DNA of 64,000 bases from Bacteroidota bacterium. Its GTDB lineage: Bacteria; Bacteroidota; Bacteroidia; Cytophagales; Cyclobacteriaceae. The DNA is taken from contig JAEZGH010000139.1 of the NCBI GenBank assembly GCA_023417065.1, forward strand, positions 21,136-85,135, written 5' to 3'. The first letter of the stretch is position 1. The number at the start of each line of letters is the position of its first letter. The translations under genes were made by a program, and so were the position numbers. This document shows positions 42,374-49,693 of this stretch, piece by piece. The notes under the pieces are model-generated. The model had not been told where the DNA came from, searched no databases, and saw only the letters and a list, made by a program, of their open reading frames with translations.

Positions 42374-43558
42374 TTAGCTTCTATCGATCGCCGCCACGAT
42401 GATTTCGCAGGATTCGCGGATCTCCGCCTCCGAAATGGTGAGCGGAGGAGCGAGCCGGAAACTGTAGGGATGCGACAGAAACCAGTAAGTTATCACCCCC
42501 ATTTCTTTAGCGTTCTGGACAATGCGGTTGACCCGTTCAGCCGAGTCGAAGTCTATGGCGAACATCAAGCCGATTCGTCGTACCTCCTTTATTTGATCGT
42601 GCTTCAGGAGCGACTCAAAAAGTCGTCCCTTGGCCTCGACTGACGCGAGCAGGTCGCCGCGGGTCAGCACCTCAAGTGAAGCATGGGCGGCGGCAGCGAC
42701 CACCGGGTTACCGCCGAACGTGGTGATGTGGCCCAGCATGGGATCGCGGGTGAAGGCCTCCATCCGTTCGCGGCTTGACACGAATGCCCCAATCGGCATG
42801 CCGCCACCCAGAGCTTTGCCGAGGGTCAGGATATCGGGCACGATGCCGAACTGCTCAAACGCAAACAGGGTTCCGGTCCGCCCCATGCCTGCCTGGATCT
42901 CGTCGAGGATGAGCAGGGCGCCGGTCTCGTCACAGCGGCGACGAAGGGCGACCATAAAATCTTTATCGGGGATCCTCACCCCGGCGTCACCTTGAACAGT
43001 TTCCATGATCACACAGGCAGTCTGGTCGGTGATTTTTTCCAGCTCTTCCTCAACGTTGAAGTGAAGAAACCTGACCCCGGGAAGCAGGGGACGGAACGCC
43101 TGTTTTTTGATTTCATTTCCCGACACGCTGAGCGACCCATGGGTGCTCCCGTGGTAGGATTTGTAGAAAGAGACGATTTCCGACCGGTTTGTGAGGCGTT
43201 TTCCAAGTTTAAGTGCGCCCTCGTTAGCCTCTGTCCCTGAGTTCACTAAGTATACGCAGTTAAGGTTTTGCGGGAGGTGCGAAATGAGCTTGGTTGCTAA
43301 CTTATTGACGGCTGTTTGGACGAATTCACCCCAAACCATTACATGGAGGTGTTTATCGATTTGGGCCTTTATAGCCGCATTTATCTCCAAATTTCCGTGG
43401 CCGAGGGCCGAAACACCGATTCCTGAGATCAAATCGACATATTTTTTACCATTTACATCAAAAATGTAGACCCCTTCAGCGCGGTCGACTTCGATCAGAT
43501 AGGGTGATGGTGAGGTCGGCGCCAGCGATTTGAAGAAGATTTCAGAGTCGGAAGCCAT
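42374..43558 (-). CDS. Class III aminotransferase (acetylornithine/aspartate aminotransferase family)
   Basis: A 394-residue PLP enzyme transferring amino groups from omega-amino acids. Seen are LISGIGVSALGHGN, YLVNSGTEANEGALKLGK, the motif ILDEIQAGMGRTG that binds PLP, and the Schiff-base lysine in TLGKALGGGMPIGAF, then FGGNPVVAAAAHASLEV. It is closest to the ArgD/ornithine type; substrate specificity cannot be assigned. No arginine genes lie nearby. Its 3' end abuts that of hslV. Confidence 0.85.
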   Translation of the reverse strand: MASDSEIFFKSLAPTSPSPYLIEVDRAEGVYIFDVNGKKYVDLISGIGVSALGHGNLEINAAIKAQIDKHLHVMVWGEFVQTAVNKLATKLISHLPQNLNCVYLVNSGTEANEGALKLGKRLTNRSEIVSFYKSYHGSTHGSLSVSGNEIKKQAFRPLLPGVRFLHFNVEEELEKITDQTACVIMETVQGDAGVRIPDKDFMVALRRRCDETGALLILDEIQAGMGRTGTLFAFEQFGIVPDILTLGKALGGGMPIGAFVSSRERMEAFTRDPMLGHITTFGGNPVVAAAAHASLEVLTRGDLLASVEAKGRLFESLLKHDQIKEVRRIGLMFAIDFDSAERVNRIVQNAKEMGVITYWFLSHPYSFRLAPPLTISEAEIRESCEIIVAAIDRS

Positions 43559-43652
43559 AGAATGGAGCGCAGTTTTAGTTTAGACAGCCTAGTATAACTT
43601 TCTATTCATGAGTGTTTTACTGAATCTCAGTAAAGTAGAACTGAAAGCAATG

Positions 43653-43679
43653 CAAAAATAAAAAGCCCCAAACGGGGCT
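43653..43679 (-). terminator. Terminator for the small membrane protein gene
   Basis: AGCCCC (43664-43669) and GGGGCT (43674-43679) make a short GC stem; on the minus strand it is followed by a run of T (the A-rich 43654-43663). The same A-rich stretch reads TATTTTTG on the minus strand (43660-43653), so it may also be a -7 box for the aminotransferase gene. Confidence 0.75.
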
Positions 43680-43759
43680 CCTTATTCTTAACTAAAAAAA
43701 ATGAAAAAAGTGGACGTTACCCTGTAAAAAGTGTCTTTCGACCAGGGCGGTTAAGTATC

Positions 43760-43960
43760 TTAATTCAGCTGCGCAGGCATTAGTTGTTCGGTCGATTTGC
43801 CAGCTACTGATTTTGCTTTGTTCGATGGTATTGCATTCATCGCTGATGATATAATGATTCCGATTATAATGACACCCAGCAGCGTAATGAACTGTTTATA
43901 ACGTGATGTAAACCTGTTGCGGTTACCATAGCGCGGAGCGGAGTGTCTGGAATAGGTCAT
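43760..43960 (-). CDS. Small single-span membrane protein, 66 residues
   Basis: From the ATG at 43960 (a TTG nine codons earlier is less likely), the protein is an Arg/Tyr/Asn-rich N-terminus (YSRHSAPRYGNRNRFTSRYK), a hydrophobic span FITLLGVIIIGIIISSAM, and a polar tail. The very basic N-terminus predicts it to be cytosolic. No family is recognised. Confidence 0.6.
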   Translation of the reverse strand: MTYSRHSAPRYGNRNRFTSRYKQFITLLGVIIIGIIISSAMNAIPSNKAKSVAGKSTEQLMPAQLN

Positions 43961-44097
43961 ATCAGTTTGGCGTTGAATACGATTCAAAGTTGGCCAATTG
44001 ATTTAAGGTCCGCTTGGGAAATCAGGGTAAAACCCTACATCGGTCATTTAGAATAAGCATTTGAAATTCCAGCACTTGGGGGGTGCCATTCAGAGGA

Positions 44098-44568
44098 TCA
44101 CTTTTCGTCACCGGGCGTGTGTCCCTCCACCAGTTTGATGAAGTCCCGGATGATGTCGTTGGGTACAGTGACCGATAAATGATACTGGCTGATGCGCCAG
44201 CCGGAGGGTGTTTTCTGAAGGACACCGGAGCCCCGGCAGACACCCATCCAGGTATCGAGGAGTTCTGAAAACCATACAGTGTTCCCGTCGGCAGATTGGT
44301 GGACATCGCGGTCGCGCGGCTTGAAGTCCCACGCACTGCCGCGGTCAAAGTACGGCTTCGCAAATTTAAAGAACTCGGCTTTCGTCCAGCGCTCGCCGGC
44401 ATCCGTTCCGATATAGATGCCGTCGTCAGCGATGGCTCCGAAGAAGGCAGACGCGTCGGCCTTTGCCGCCGCCAGGTGCCAGTTGTCGAGAAAGGTATTG
44501 ACGTCCCGCAACTCCTGGCTGTAGGACCGGGTCGAAATAATCAGCAGGAGAAGAAGACAAAATCGCAT
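44098..44568 (-). CDS. SnoaL-like/NTF2-fold secreted protein
   Basis: A 156-residue protein with a signal peptide (MRFCLLLLLIISTRSYSQ). The mature part reads as an NTF2-like cone: VNTFLDNWHLAAAKADASAF, FGAIADDGIYIGTDAGERW, FKFAKPYFDRGSAWDF, VWFSELLDTWMGVCRGSGVL and TPSGWRISQYHLSVTVPND. The pattern (alpha helix, then a strand with DDGIYIG, then the 'GWRI..YHLS' C-terminal strand pair) is that of SnoaL_3/DUF4440 proteins, small-molecule binders or weak enzymes. It ends an operon with a TerB-like and a J-domain protein; the overlap is tight (5 bases). Confidence 0.78.
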   Translation of the reverse strand: MRFCLLLLLIISTRSYSQELRDVNTFLDNWHLAAAKADASAFFGAIADDGIYIGTDAGERWTKAEFFKFAKPYFDRGSAWDFKPRDRDVHQSADGNTVWFSELLDTWMGVCRGSGVLQKTPSGWRISQYHLSVTVPNDIIRDFIKLVEGHTPGDEK

Positions 44569-44573
44569 GGAGG

Positions 44574-45011
44574 CTAAACGTCGTTGACCGCCAGGAAATC
44601 CAGGACCTCGGCGTGGACGTTGCGTTCAGTGGTCCCGTCATAGTCCAGCGTCGCGATGGATTTGAACAGGTCGCTGACAATCCCCGGTTTGAAACCGAGC
44701 GCTTTCGCAAAGATCGATGCAACCTCCAGCTCTACGTCCTCAATGACGTCATCGAGGTAGATCATGTAAACCAGGTGGTAGATGGCCTCCAGCCGGGCTA
44801 CCTTATCGGAAGGCTGTTGGTACGACAGGGTTTCAAGGTCGATGTTGGATTTGCGCAAATCGTCGGGACTTAATTGCAGCTGGAATCCCCATTTCAAGAG
44901 ACAGCGAAGATACCTGCTCTGCATTTTTTCCGAATTCAGGAATAGTCCCAGGATATTGAAATAGCTTCCTTTGACTGAATCGAGGTGTTCTTTGTTCAGG
45001 TTGATATTCAT
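44574..45011 (-). CDS. TerB-fold-like protein of unknown function
   Basis: A 145-residue, probably cytosolic, all-helical protein. The second half, ARLEAIYHLVYMIYLDDVIE, then ELEVASIFAKALGFKPGIVS, resembles the TerB/DjlA helical repeat: an acidic loop between helices followed by a large hydrophobic helix. The first half (YFNILGLFLNSEKMQSRYLR) is also helical. Because its upstream neighbour is a J-domain protein and DjlA proteins combine TerB and J domains, a functional link is plausible. The ATG at 45011 is preferred over a GTG two codons earlier. Confidence 0.55.
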   Translation of the reverse strand: MNINLNKEHLDSVKGSYFNILGLFLNSEKMQSRYLRCLLKWGFQLQLSPDDLRKSNIDLETLSYQQPSDKVARLEAIYHLVYMIYLDDVIEDVELEVASIFAKALGFKPGIVSDLFKSIATLDYDGTTERNVHAEVLDFLAVNDV

Positions 45012-45070
45012 TGCCACAATTTGAAAAGGCTAATTTAAAAACATTTTTGCAACCAGCGGGCGATCGGATG

Positions 45071-46258
45071 TTAGCGGCAGAATTTTCTTTTAAGCTCAGA
45101 ATTTCCGGTTTCGCCGCGCATCTGGGCCTCGTACAGGTCTTTACAGATCTTGTGGTTTTGCTTCAGTTCAGCGTTTGCCTGCGCCCGGATGGCGAATGCG
45201 CGGCCCTTGTAGGGGCGGAGGAATATGGCCCAGTTGCAGTCCGTAACGGCTTCTTCGTAGTTCTTAAGCAGCATGTTCGACCGGGCGCGGCCCTCAAACA
45301 GGTTGTAGTAGATATCCGGAACATCGGGGGGGTGCACGATCAGTTCGAACGCAGCGCCGTAAACCTGAGTCAGGTTCTGTTTGAACAGCTTCTTGCCGAG
45401 GGTAAAGTATTGGAGCGCCTCCTGCGGGTCGTCCATCTGGTCGAGAGCGATGATGGCGATCTGGTACACAAGTTCGAGGTCCCACGGGCGTTGGTTGTGG
45501 AGATGCTTCAGGGCCTGCAGCGATTCCTTGTAGTTGCCAACGTAGTACTGGCAGAGGGACAGCTTCCTGAGCGTTTCAAACCGCACCGGCTTTTCGAACT
45601 CCTGAAGTGTGAGGTAATGGGTGATCGCCAGTTCGAAGTCCTTTTCATTGAACTCCTTGTCGGCCATGGATCGCAACTCGTTCACGAGGCTGTCGTTCAC
45701 ATAGATGAAGCGGAATTCACGGGGGTCGCCCTTCTTCAGACTTTCGATCATCCGGAAGGCCTGTTCGTATTGGCCCGCGCCAAAAAGGCTGTTGACTTCC
45801 TTGAGTGACCGTGAATTGGCCCGCCACTGCGCAAGGTGCTTTTGCTTCATGAAGTATTCCGCGGCGTGCACGAGCCCGAAAAAGAATCCGGAGATTACGA
45901 TGAATACCAGGAATGCCAGCGCCTGGTTTTTGAAATACTCCTTGTCGAGTTTATAGTAGTATCCTGTTTGCTTTTTCCGCCACTGCTGATAGCGCTGGCG
46001 TCGGGTAGCTTCGCGTTCGTAAGCCGTCGCAGCTGCATACAGGGGGATGAGTGTGATTTTGGCGTCGTAGTTCAGCTTCCTGACGGGATCTGAAAGGGTA
46101 CGGTAGGCTTCGTTGATGCGTTTGAACGTTTCCTCAGCGTCGGGATTTCCGGGATTGCGGTCGGGATGGAACTCCTTGGCGAGCCGTTTATAGGCAGCCT
46201 TGATGGTGGTCAGATCCGCCGAATGGGGAATTCCGAGGATATCGTAATAATTTTCCAC
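45071..46258 (-). CDS. J-domain and TPR membrane protein
   Basis: A 395-residue protein starting with GTG. Residues 1-65 form a J domain with the HPD triad at 31-33 (YYDILGIPHSADLTTIKAAY, FHPDRNPGNPD), which stimulates Hsp70/DnaK. A hydrophobic span follows at about 112-133 (ALAFLVFIVISGFFFGLVHA), then TPR-like helices with alternating Tyr/Ala/Leu (AITHYLTLQEFEKPVRFETL, SLCQYYVGNYKESLQALKHL). It resembles a membrane-tethered DnaK co-chaperone with a substrate-binding TPR region. The first of three genes in an apparent operon (gap of 59 bases to the TerB-like gene). Confidence 0.8.
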   Translation of the reverse strand: MENYYDILGIPHSADLTTIKAAYKRLAKEFHPDRNPGNPDAEETFKRINEAYRTLSDPVRKLNYDAKITLIPLYAAATAYEREATRRQRYQQWRKKQTGYYYKLDKEYFKNQALAFLVFIVISGFFFGLVHAAEYFMKQKHLAQWRANSRSLKEVNSLFGAGQYEQAFRMIESLKKGDPREFRFIYVNDSLVNELRSMADKEFNEKDFELAITHYLTLQEFEKPVRFETLRKLSLCQYYVGNYKESLQALKHLHNQRPWDLELVYQIAIIALDQMDDPQEALQYFTLGKKLFKQNLTQVYGAAFELIVHPPDVPDIYYNLFEGRARSNMLLKNYEEAVTDCNWAIFLRPYKGRAFAIRAQANAELKQNHKICKDLYEAQMRGETGNSELKRKFCR

Positions 46259-46349
46259 GCCGCGAAGGTTATACTGAATTTAACGCATCAGACGGCATAT
46301 TCTTCCATTTTACATGGAAAAAGATTTCGCCCTACCCGAAGGGCATAAA

Positions 46350-46374
46350 AAAAGGTGCCCGCCGGGCACCTTTT
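46350..46374. terminator. Terminator of the gap gene
   Basis: AAAAGGTGCCC (46350-46360) and GGGCACCTTTT (46364-46374) form an 11-bp stem with a 3-base loop, T-rich on both sides. It lies just past the stop of the GAPDH gene (minus strand). Confidence 0.9.
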
Positions 46375-46392
46375 GTGGAAAAGCTCGCTGGA

Positions 46393-47391
46393 TTATTTCT
46401 TCGCCAATTCCTGAACCAGGTCAATGAGTTTGTTGGAATAACCCCACTCATTGTCGTACCAGGAAACAACTTTCACGAAGTTGTTATTCAGCGCGATACC
46501 TGCTTTCGCGTCGAAGATGGATGTACGTGCATCGCCGATGAAATCAGATGATACCACTTCGTCTTCGGTATAACCGAGGATACCTTTAAGTTCACCTTCA
46601 GAAGCGTCCTTCATGGCTTTCTTGATATCTTCGTAAGAAGCAGACTTCTCAAGTCTTACGGTAAGGTCAACCACAGAAACGTCAGCCACGGGAACGCGGA
46701 ACGACATACCGGTGAGTTTGCCTTTCAGCGCAGGGATAACGAGTGCTACTGCTTTTGCTGCTCCGGTAGATGAGGGGATGATGTTCTGATATCCGCCGCG
46801 TCCACCTCTCCAGTCTTTCATAGAAGGGCCGTCAACGGTTTTTTGAGTTGCCGTCACAGCGTGAACTGTGCTCATCAAGCCTTCTGCGATTCCGAATTTG
46901 TCGTTCAGAACTTTGGCGATAGGAGCAAGGCAGTTTGTTGTACAAGAGGCGTTTGAAACGATCGTTTGATCAGCGGTGAGTTCTTTGTGGTTAACGCCCA
47001 TAACGAAAGTAGGAGTGTCATCTTTTGCGGGAGCTGATAGTACCACTTTCTTCGCACCAGCCGTGATATGTTTTTGAGCATCAGGTTTGGTGAGGAACAG
47101 ACCGGTTGATTCGATAATGATTTCTGCTCCTACATCAGACCATTTCAGATTTGCCGGATCTTTCTCCGCAGTAACACGGATCGTTTTTCCATTCACGATA
47201 AGGTTTCCGTCTTTCACTTCAACCGTTCCGTCGAAACGGCCGTGAGTGGAATCGTACTTCAACATATACGCCATGTACTCCGGATCAACCAGGTCATTAA
47301 TTCCTACGACTTCAATGTCCTGGCGTTTGAGCGCGGCACGGAATGCCAGACGACCAATTCGTCCAAATCCGTTGATTCCTACTTTAGTCAT
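46393..47391 (-). CDS. gapA: Glyceraldehyde-3-phosphate dehydrogenase, type I
   Basis: A 332-residue glycolytic enzyme. The NAD-binding half starts VGINGFGRIGRLAFRAAL; Asp33 after INDL favours NAD over NADP. Cys150 is the catalytic nucleophile in SNASCTTNCLAPIAK and His177 its general base (STVHAVTATQ). Landmarks GPSMKDWRGGRGGYQNIIPS and the C-terminal WYDNEWGYSNKLIDL are intact. Monocistronic with a strong terminator and TAnnTTTG-type -7 box. Confidence 0.97.
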   Translation of the reverse strand: MTKVGINGFGRIGRLAFRAALKRQDIEVVGINDLVDPEYMAYMLKYDSTHGRFDGTVEVKDGNLIVNGKTIRVTAEKDPANLKWSDVGAEIIIESTGLFLTKPDAQKHITAGAKKVVLSAPAKDDTPTFVMGVNHKELTADQTIVSNASCTTNCLAPIAKVLNDKFGIAEGLMSTVHAVTATQKTVDGPSMKDWRGGRGGYQNIIPSSTGAAKAVALVIPALKGKLTGMSFRVPVADVSVVDLTVRLEKSASYEDIKKAMKDASEGELKGILGYTEDEVVSSDFIGDARTSIFDAKAGIALNNNFVKVVSWYDNEWGYSNKLIDLVQELAKK

Positions 47392-47425
47392 TGTATTCTA
47401 GATTTTTAGTTAAAATTTCGAAGCG

Positions 47426-47433
47426 CAAAAATA
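47426..47433 (-). promoter_or_regulatory. -7 box of the gap promoter
   Basis: Minus-strand TATTTTTG, 35 bases before the ATG. A -33 element is not clear. Confidence 0.5.
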
Positions 47434-47494
47434 TACCGACATATTGGTTAATCCATGATTAAAGTCGCGTTTTGAAAAATTTTTATTGCACAGG

Positions 47495-47525
47495 TTTGCA
47501 AATCTGAAACGTGGGTCTATCTTTG
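47495..47525 (+). promoter_or_regulatory. Promoter of the tRNA-Glu gene
   Basis: TTTG (47495-47498), 19 bases, TATCTTTG (47518-47525): a textbook Bacteroidota promoter for the sigma-70-like factor. The start site would be near 47532 and the tRNA begins at 47588. Confidence 0.85.
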
Positions 47526-47587
47526 CACCACTTTTTGAAAGAACGACAACAACAATCCAACTTTCAGAAAGGAAAATTCCTTCAGAT

Positions 47588-47659
47588 GGTCCGTTCGTCT
47601 AGGGGTTAGGACACCAGATTTTCATTCTGGTAACACGGGTTCGATTCCCGTACGGACTA
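47588..47659 (+). tRNA. tRNA-Glu (anticodon TTC)
   Basis: The gene folds as acceptor stem GGTCCGT/ACGGACT (one G-T pair), D arm GTCT/GGAC, anticodon arm CCAGA-TTTTCAT-TCTGG with TTC, and T arm ACGGG-TTCGATT-CCCGT. The CCA tail is not encoded (sequence continues CCC). A terminator hairpin follows. Confidence 0.97.
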
Positions 47660-47663
47660 CCCA

Positions 47664-47690
47664 AACCTCCCTCGCGGAGGTTTTTTCTTT
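47664..47690 (+). terminator. Terminator of tRNA-Glu
   Basis: AACCTCC (47664-47670) and GGAGGTT (47676-47682) form the stem, followed by T-rich sequence. Confidence 0.88.
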
Positions 47691-47848
47691 TTATACCGTT
47701 CGATAAATTCTATTTCGAATTGTACTCTTTACATACTGATCAACACGTCAACTCGTCTGCAATCGAGTGCGTCAACACATCATTGCCGAGTGAAATCAGT
47801 GATCCTATTTCCATCTCCATCTGATGGCTGATTCAATACCTGTTCTCT

Positions 47849-47878
47849 TTTGATTTATGAATAATGGCCGTACCTTAG
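47849..47878 (+). promoter_or_regulatory. Promoter of the CheY-like regulator, close to the start codon
   Basis: TTTG (47849-47852), 18 bases, TACCTTAG (47871-47878, one mismatch to TAnnTTTG). The ATG begins five bases after the -7 box, so the transcript would be leaderless or nearly so. Confidence 0.5.
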
Positions 47879-47882
47879 TACT

Positions 47883-48272
47883 ATGAATATAATCCTTGTG
47901 GATGACGATCTCGACGATGTATTGTTATTCAGGCAAGCCATAAAGGACATCAGCAAAACTGTTAATTGTGTGGAACTAGGCGGTGGTAGAGATTTGCTGA
48001 ACTACCTTGAGGTTACGCCTTACAAACCTCGTATGATATTCCTGGATTATAACATGCCGGGTATGAATGGCCTGGAGTGTTTACGCGAGTTGAAGAAGAC
48101 ACAGAAATTCAATGGGATACCTGTAGTCATCTATACAACTTATCTGTCGGCCGAGCAGAAAGAAAATTGTGTGGCACTCGGTGCGTCCGTAATCTTCAAG
48201 CCCAATACCTATTCCGCGCTCCTCGAAGTGATTGAATCAAAGATCTTCGAATCTTCAGGCCCACTGAACTGA
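47883..48272 (+). CDS. Stand-alone response regulator (CheY/Rcp1-like)
   Basis: A 129-residue receiver-only protein. The acidic pocket is VDDDLDD, the phosphorylated Asp is 55 (IFLDYNMPG), followed by the Thr/Ser switch position in IYTTYLS and the conserved Lys in IFKPNT. There is no output domain, so it acts by binding another protein. No kinase lies beside it; the hybrid kinase at 26.7 kb is too far away to assume a link. Its AP-rich loop and 'DDLDDVLLF' start match the Rcp1/Slr-type receivers frequent in Bacteroidota. Confidence 0.93.
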   Translation: MNIILVDDDLDDVLLFRQAIKDISKTVNCVELGGGRDLLNYLEVTPYKPRMIFLDYNMPGMNGLECLRELKKTQKFNGIPVVIYTTYLSAEQKENCVALGASVIFKPNTYSALLEVIESKIFESSGPLN

Positions 48273-48380
48273 CGCCGGCTGGCATTAGAATTTATCCACA
48301 GGGTATTACCCTCCGTCCGGGAAGACGTTTCGTTTCGCCTGCCGGAAGGGCATGGTTCGCACCCCTTTAACCCTGTCTAT

Positions 48381-48866
48381 ATGAAGAGAACTTTACTCAC
48401 AGTTTCCCTGCTTGGATTCTTGTCGTGGTCTGCAGTCTATGGCCAGCTCGTCACCGATACCACCCGCTATTCGGAGACGGTATGGAGCATGAAGAAAAAG
48501 AAAATGGTAATGGAATACCTCGACCTGACGGAAGCGCAGAAGGCTTCGTTCTGGCCCATTTACGAAAACTACTGTCAGGCTATCCGTTATATCGAAATGG
48601 AAACCCTCGAAATCCTCGACCTGTACCATCGCACAGGCGCTTCCATGAAACCGGTGGATATCGAGAAATACTCAAAGCGCGTTTTGCAGAATGACCTGAT
48701 GCTGGCGAAAGTCAGAAAGCAGTATTACACAAAGTTCAGCAAAGCCCTTACCCCCGACATCGCGTCCTCGTTTATGCACTTCGATAACATGATGCGCATG
48801 GTCATTCGTATGGAGGCCAGATCGGGAGCCGATGAAGCTGCCGTTGCAAAAGCATCCCTGAAGTAG
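48381..48866 (+). CDS. Secreted helical protein, possibly Spy/CpxP-like
   Basis: A 161-residue protein with a signal peptide (LLTVSLLGFLSWSAVYGQ). The mature part is mainly helical: a LTEAQKASFWPIYENYCQAI segment resembles the LTxxQ motif of the Spy/CpxP periplasmic chaperone family, followed by YHRTGASMKPVDIEKYSKRV and a helix-rich MLAKVRKQYYTKFSKALTPD. If related, it would protect envelope proteins from aggregation, but the match is only motif-level. The next unit is separated by a strong terminator. Confidence 0.6.
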   Translation: MKRTLLTVSLLGFLSWSAVYGQLVTDTTRYSETVWSMKKKKMVMEYLDLTEAQKASFWPIYENYCQAIRYIEMETLEILDLYHRTGASMKPVDIEKYSKRVLQNDLMLAKVRKQYYTKFSKALTPDIASSFMHFDNMMRMVIRMEARSGADEAAVAKASLK

Positions 48867-48929
48867 CGGCCTCTGTGGCTTAAGATTAGTATCCGAAAAC
48901 AAAGAATGTTTTTATAGTTGGTTTTTGAT

Positions 48930-48961
48930 AAAGGGACAAATCGTTGTCCCTTTATTTTTTT
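48930..48961 (+). terminator. Intrinsic terminator after the secreted helical protein gene
   Basis: AAAGGGACAA (48930-48939) and TTGTCCCTTT (48944-48953) form a 10-bp perfect stem with a 4-base loop, followed by a T-run. Confidence 0.92.
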
Positions 48962-49015
48962 TGTGCTGCCGGACTTTTTTTCGGTGCCTGGTGTGGATGC
49001 TTTTCCGGAAGTTGT

Positions 49016-49023
49016 TAGATTTG
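49016..49023 (+). promoter_or_regulatory. -7 box of the mini-transcription unit
   Basis: TAGATTTG matches TAnnTTTG; a start site near 49030 would coincide with the ATG at 49031. No good TTTG is seen 19 bases upstream. Confidence 0.55.
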
Positions 49024-49030
49024 TAGCACG

Positions 49031-49123
49031 ATGAACACAAAGAAGAAATTTATGGCTATCAACTCAACCGAAGTGCTGGCGCTACTTCAGTTGCCCGGGT
49101 GTGTACATTGTTACGTTGAATGA
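49031..49123 (+). CDS. Possible 30-residue small protein or small RNA within its own unit
   Basis: ATG at 49031 opens 30 codons encoding MNTKKKFMAINSTEVLALLQ followed by LPGCVHCYVE, then TGA. Basic N-terminus, helical middle, and a CxxC pair (Cys25, Cys28) near the end. It is framed by a promoter box directly upstream and a strong terminator 26 bases downstream, so a transcript of about 150 bases is likely. It may be a small protein, or the transcript may be an RNA regulator with a chance frame. Confidence 0.35.
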   Translation: MNTKKKFMAINSTEVLALLQLPGCVHCYVE

Positions 49124-49148
49124 TCTTTAGCAAGACAATATATAAGAC

Positions 49149-49178
49149 AGGCCCGGGCGTTAAACCCGGGCCTTTTTT
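49149..49178 (+). terminator. Strong terminator of the mini-transcription unit
   Basis: AGGCCCGGG (49149-49157) and CCCGGGCCT (49165-49173) form a 9-bp GC-rich stem with a 7-base loop, followed by six T. Confidence 0.93.
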
Positions 49179-49204
49179 ATTGGCGCAACTCTTTGATCCA
49201 AATT

Positions 49205-49693
49205 ATGAGTCCACAACATCAACATATAAATATCTTATTCCGGCGTCTCATAGGCATGTTTGCCCTGGTAGACGAACGCATTGATCGCTGGCAGCGGGAG
49301 ATCCCCGGAACAGCGTCTTATGACGTGCAACGCCTTGTGTTATCAGATATGATAAACGCGCTCTCAGAAGTTGGTTATGTTACTGTAAATGCAAAAGGGG
49401 AGGAGGGAGAAGTGTATTCATCGGCAACGGCGCAGCTCCTTTCCGCCGCAACGTCACAGGACGACGGCGCCGATACGCCCCTGAGCATGCGGAAGGTTCT
49501 CCGGCAACACCTCGGAATTCTTCTGTGGATGCTTGATCAACGCGAAGTAATTACCGAAAACGAATCGGAAATTGCTGACACCGCCAGGCGTGTTCACACA
49601 GTGTTGAAGGAATGCCTCGAACGCCTGAAGGTTCTCGAAAAATCGTCGGAAAGCACTAATTCCGAATCACCGCGTCAAGCTTATCCTGGATGA
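49205..49693 (+). CDS. Hypothetical protein, helical, 162 residues
   Basis: From the ATG at 49205 (the TTG four codons upstream is less likely). A cytosolic, mostly helical protein: a long helix LFRRLIGMFALVDERIDRWQ, another from YDVQRLVLSDMINALSEVGY, and the end LKECLERLKVLEKSSESTNS. No membrane segment and no family recognised. Its 3' end overlaps the convergent metalloprotease gene by 38 bases. Confidence 0.6.
   Translation: MSPQHQHINILFRRLIGMFALVDERIDRWQREIPGTASYDVQRLVLSDMINALSEVGYVTVNAKGEEGEVYSSATAQLLSAATSQDDGADTPLSMRKVLRQHLGILLWMLDQREVITENESEIADTARRVHTVLKECLERLKVLEKSSESTNSESPRQAYPG

Noticed and set aside
44098..46258. Tellurite-resistance operon
   Set aside because: Only one protein has a possible TerB-like fold and no other ter genes are present.
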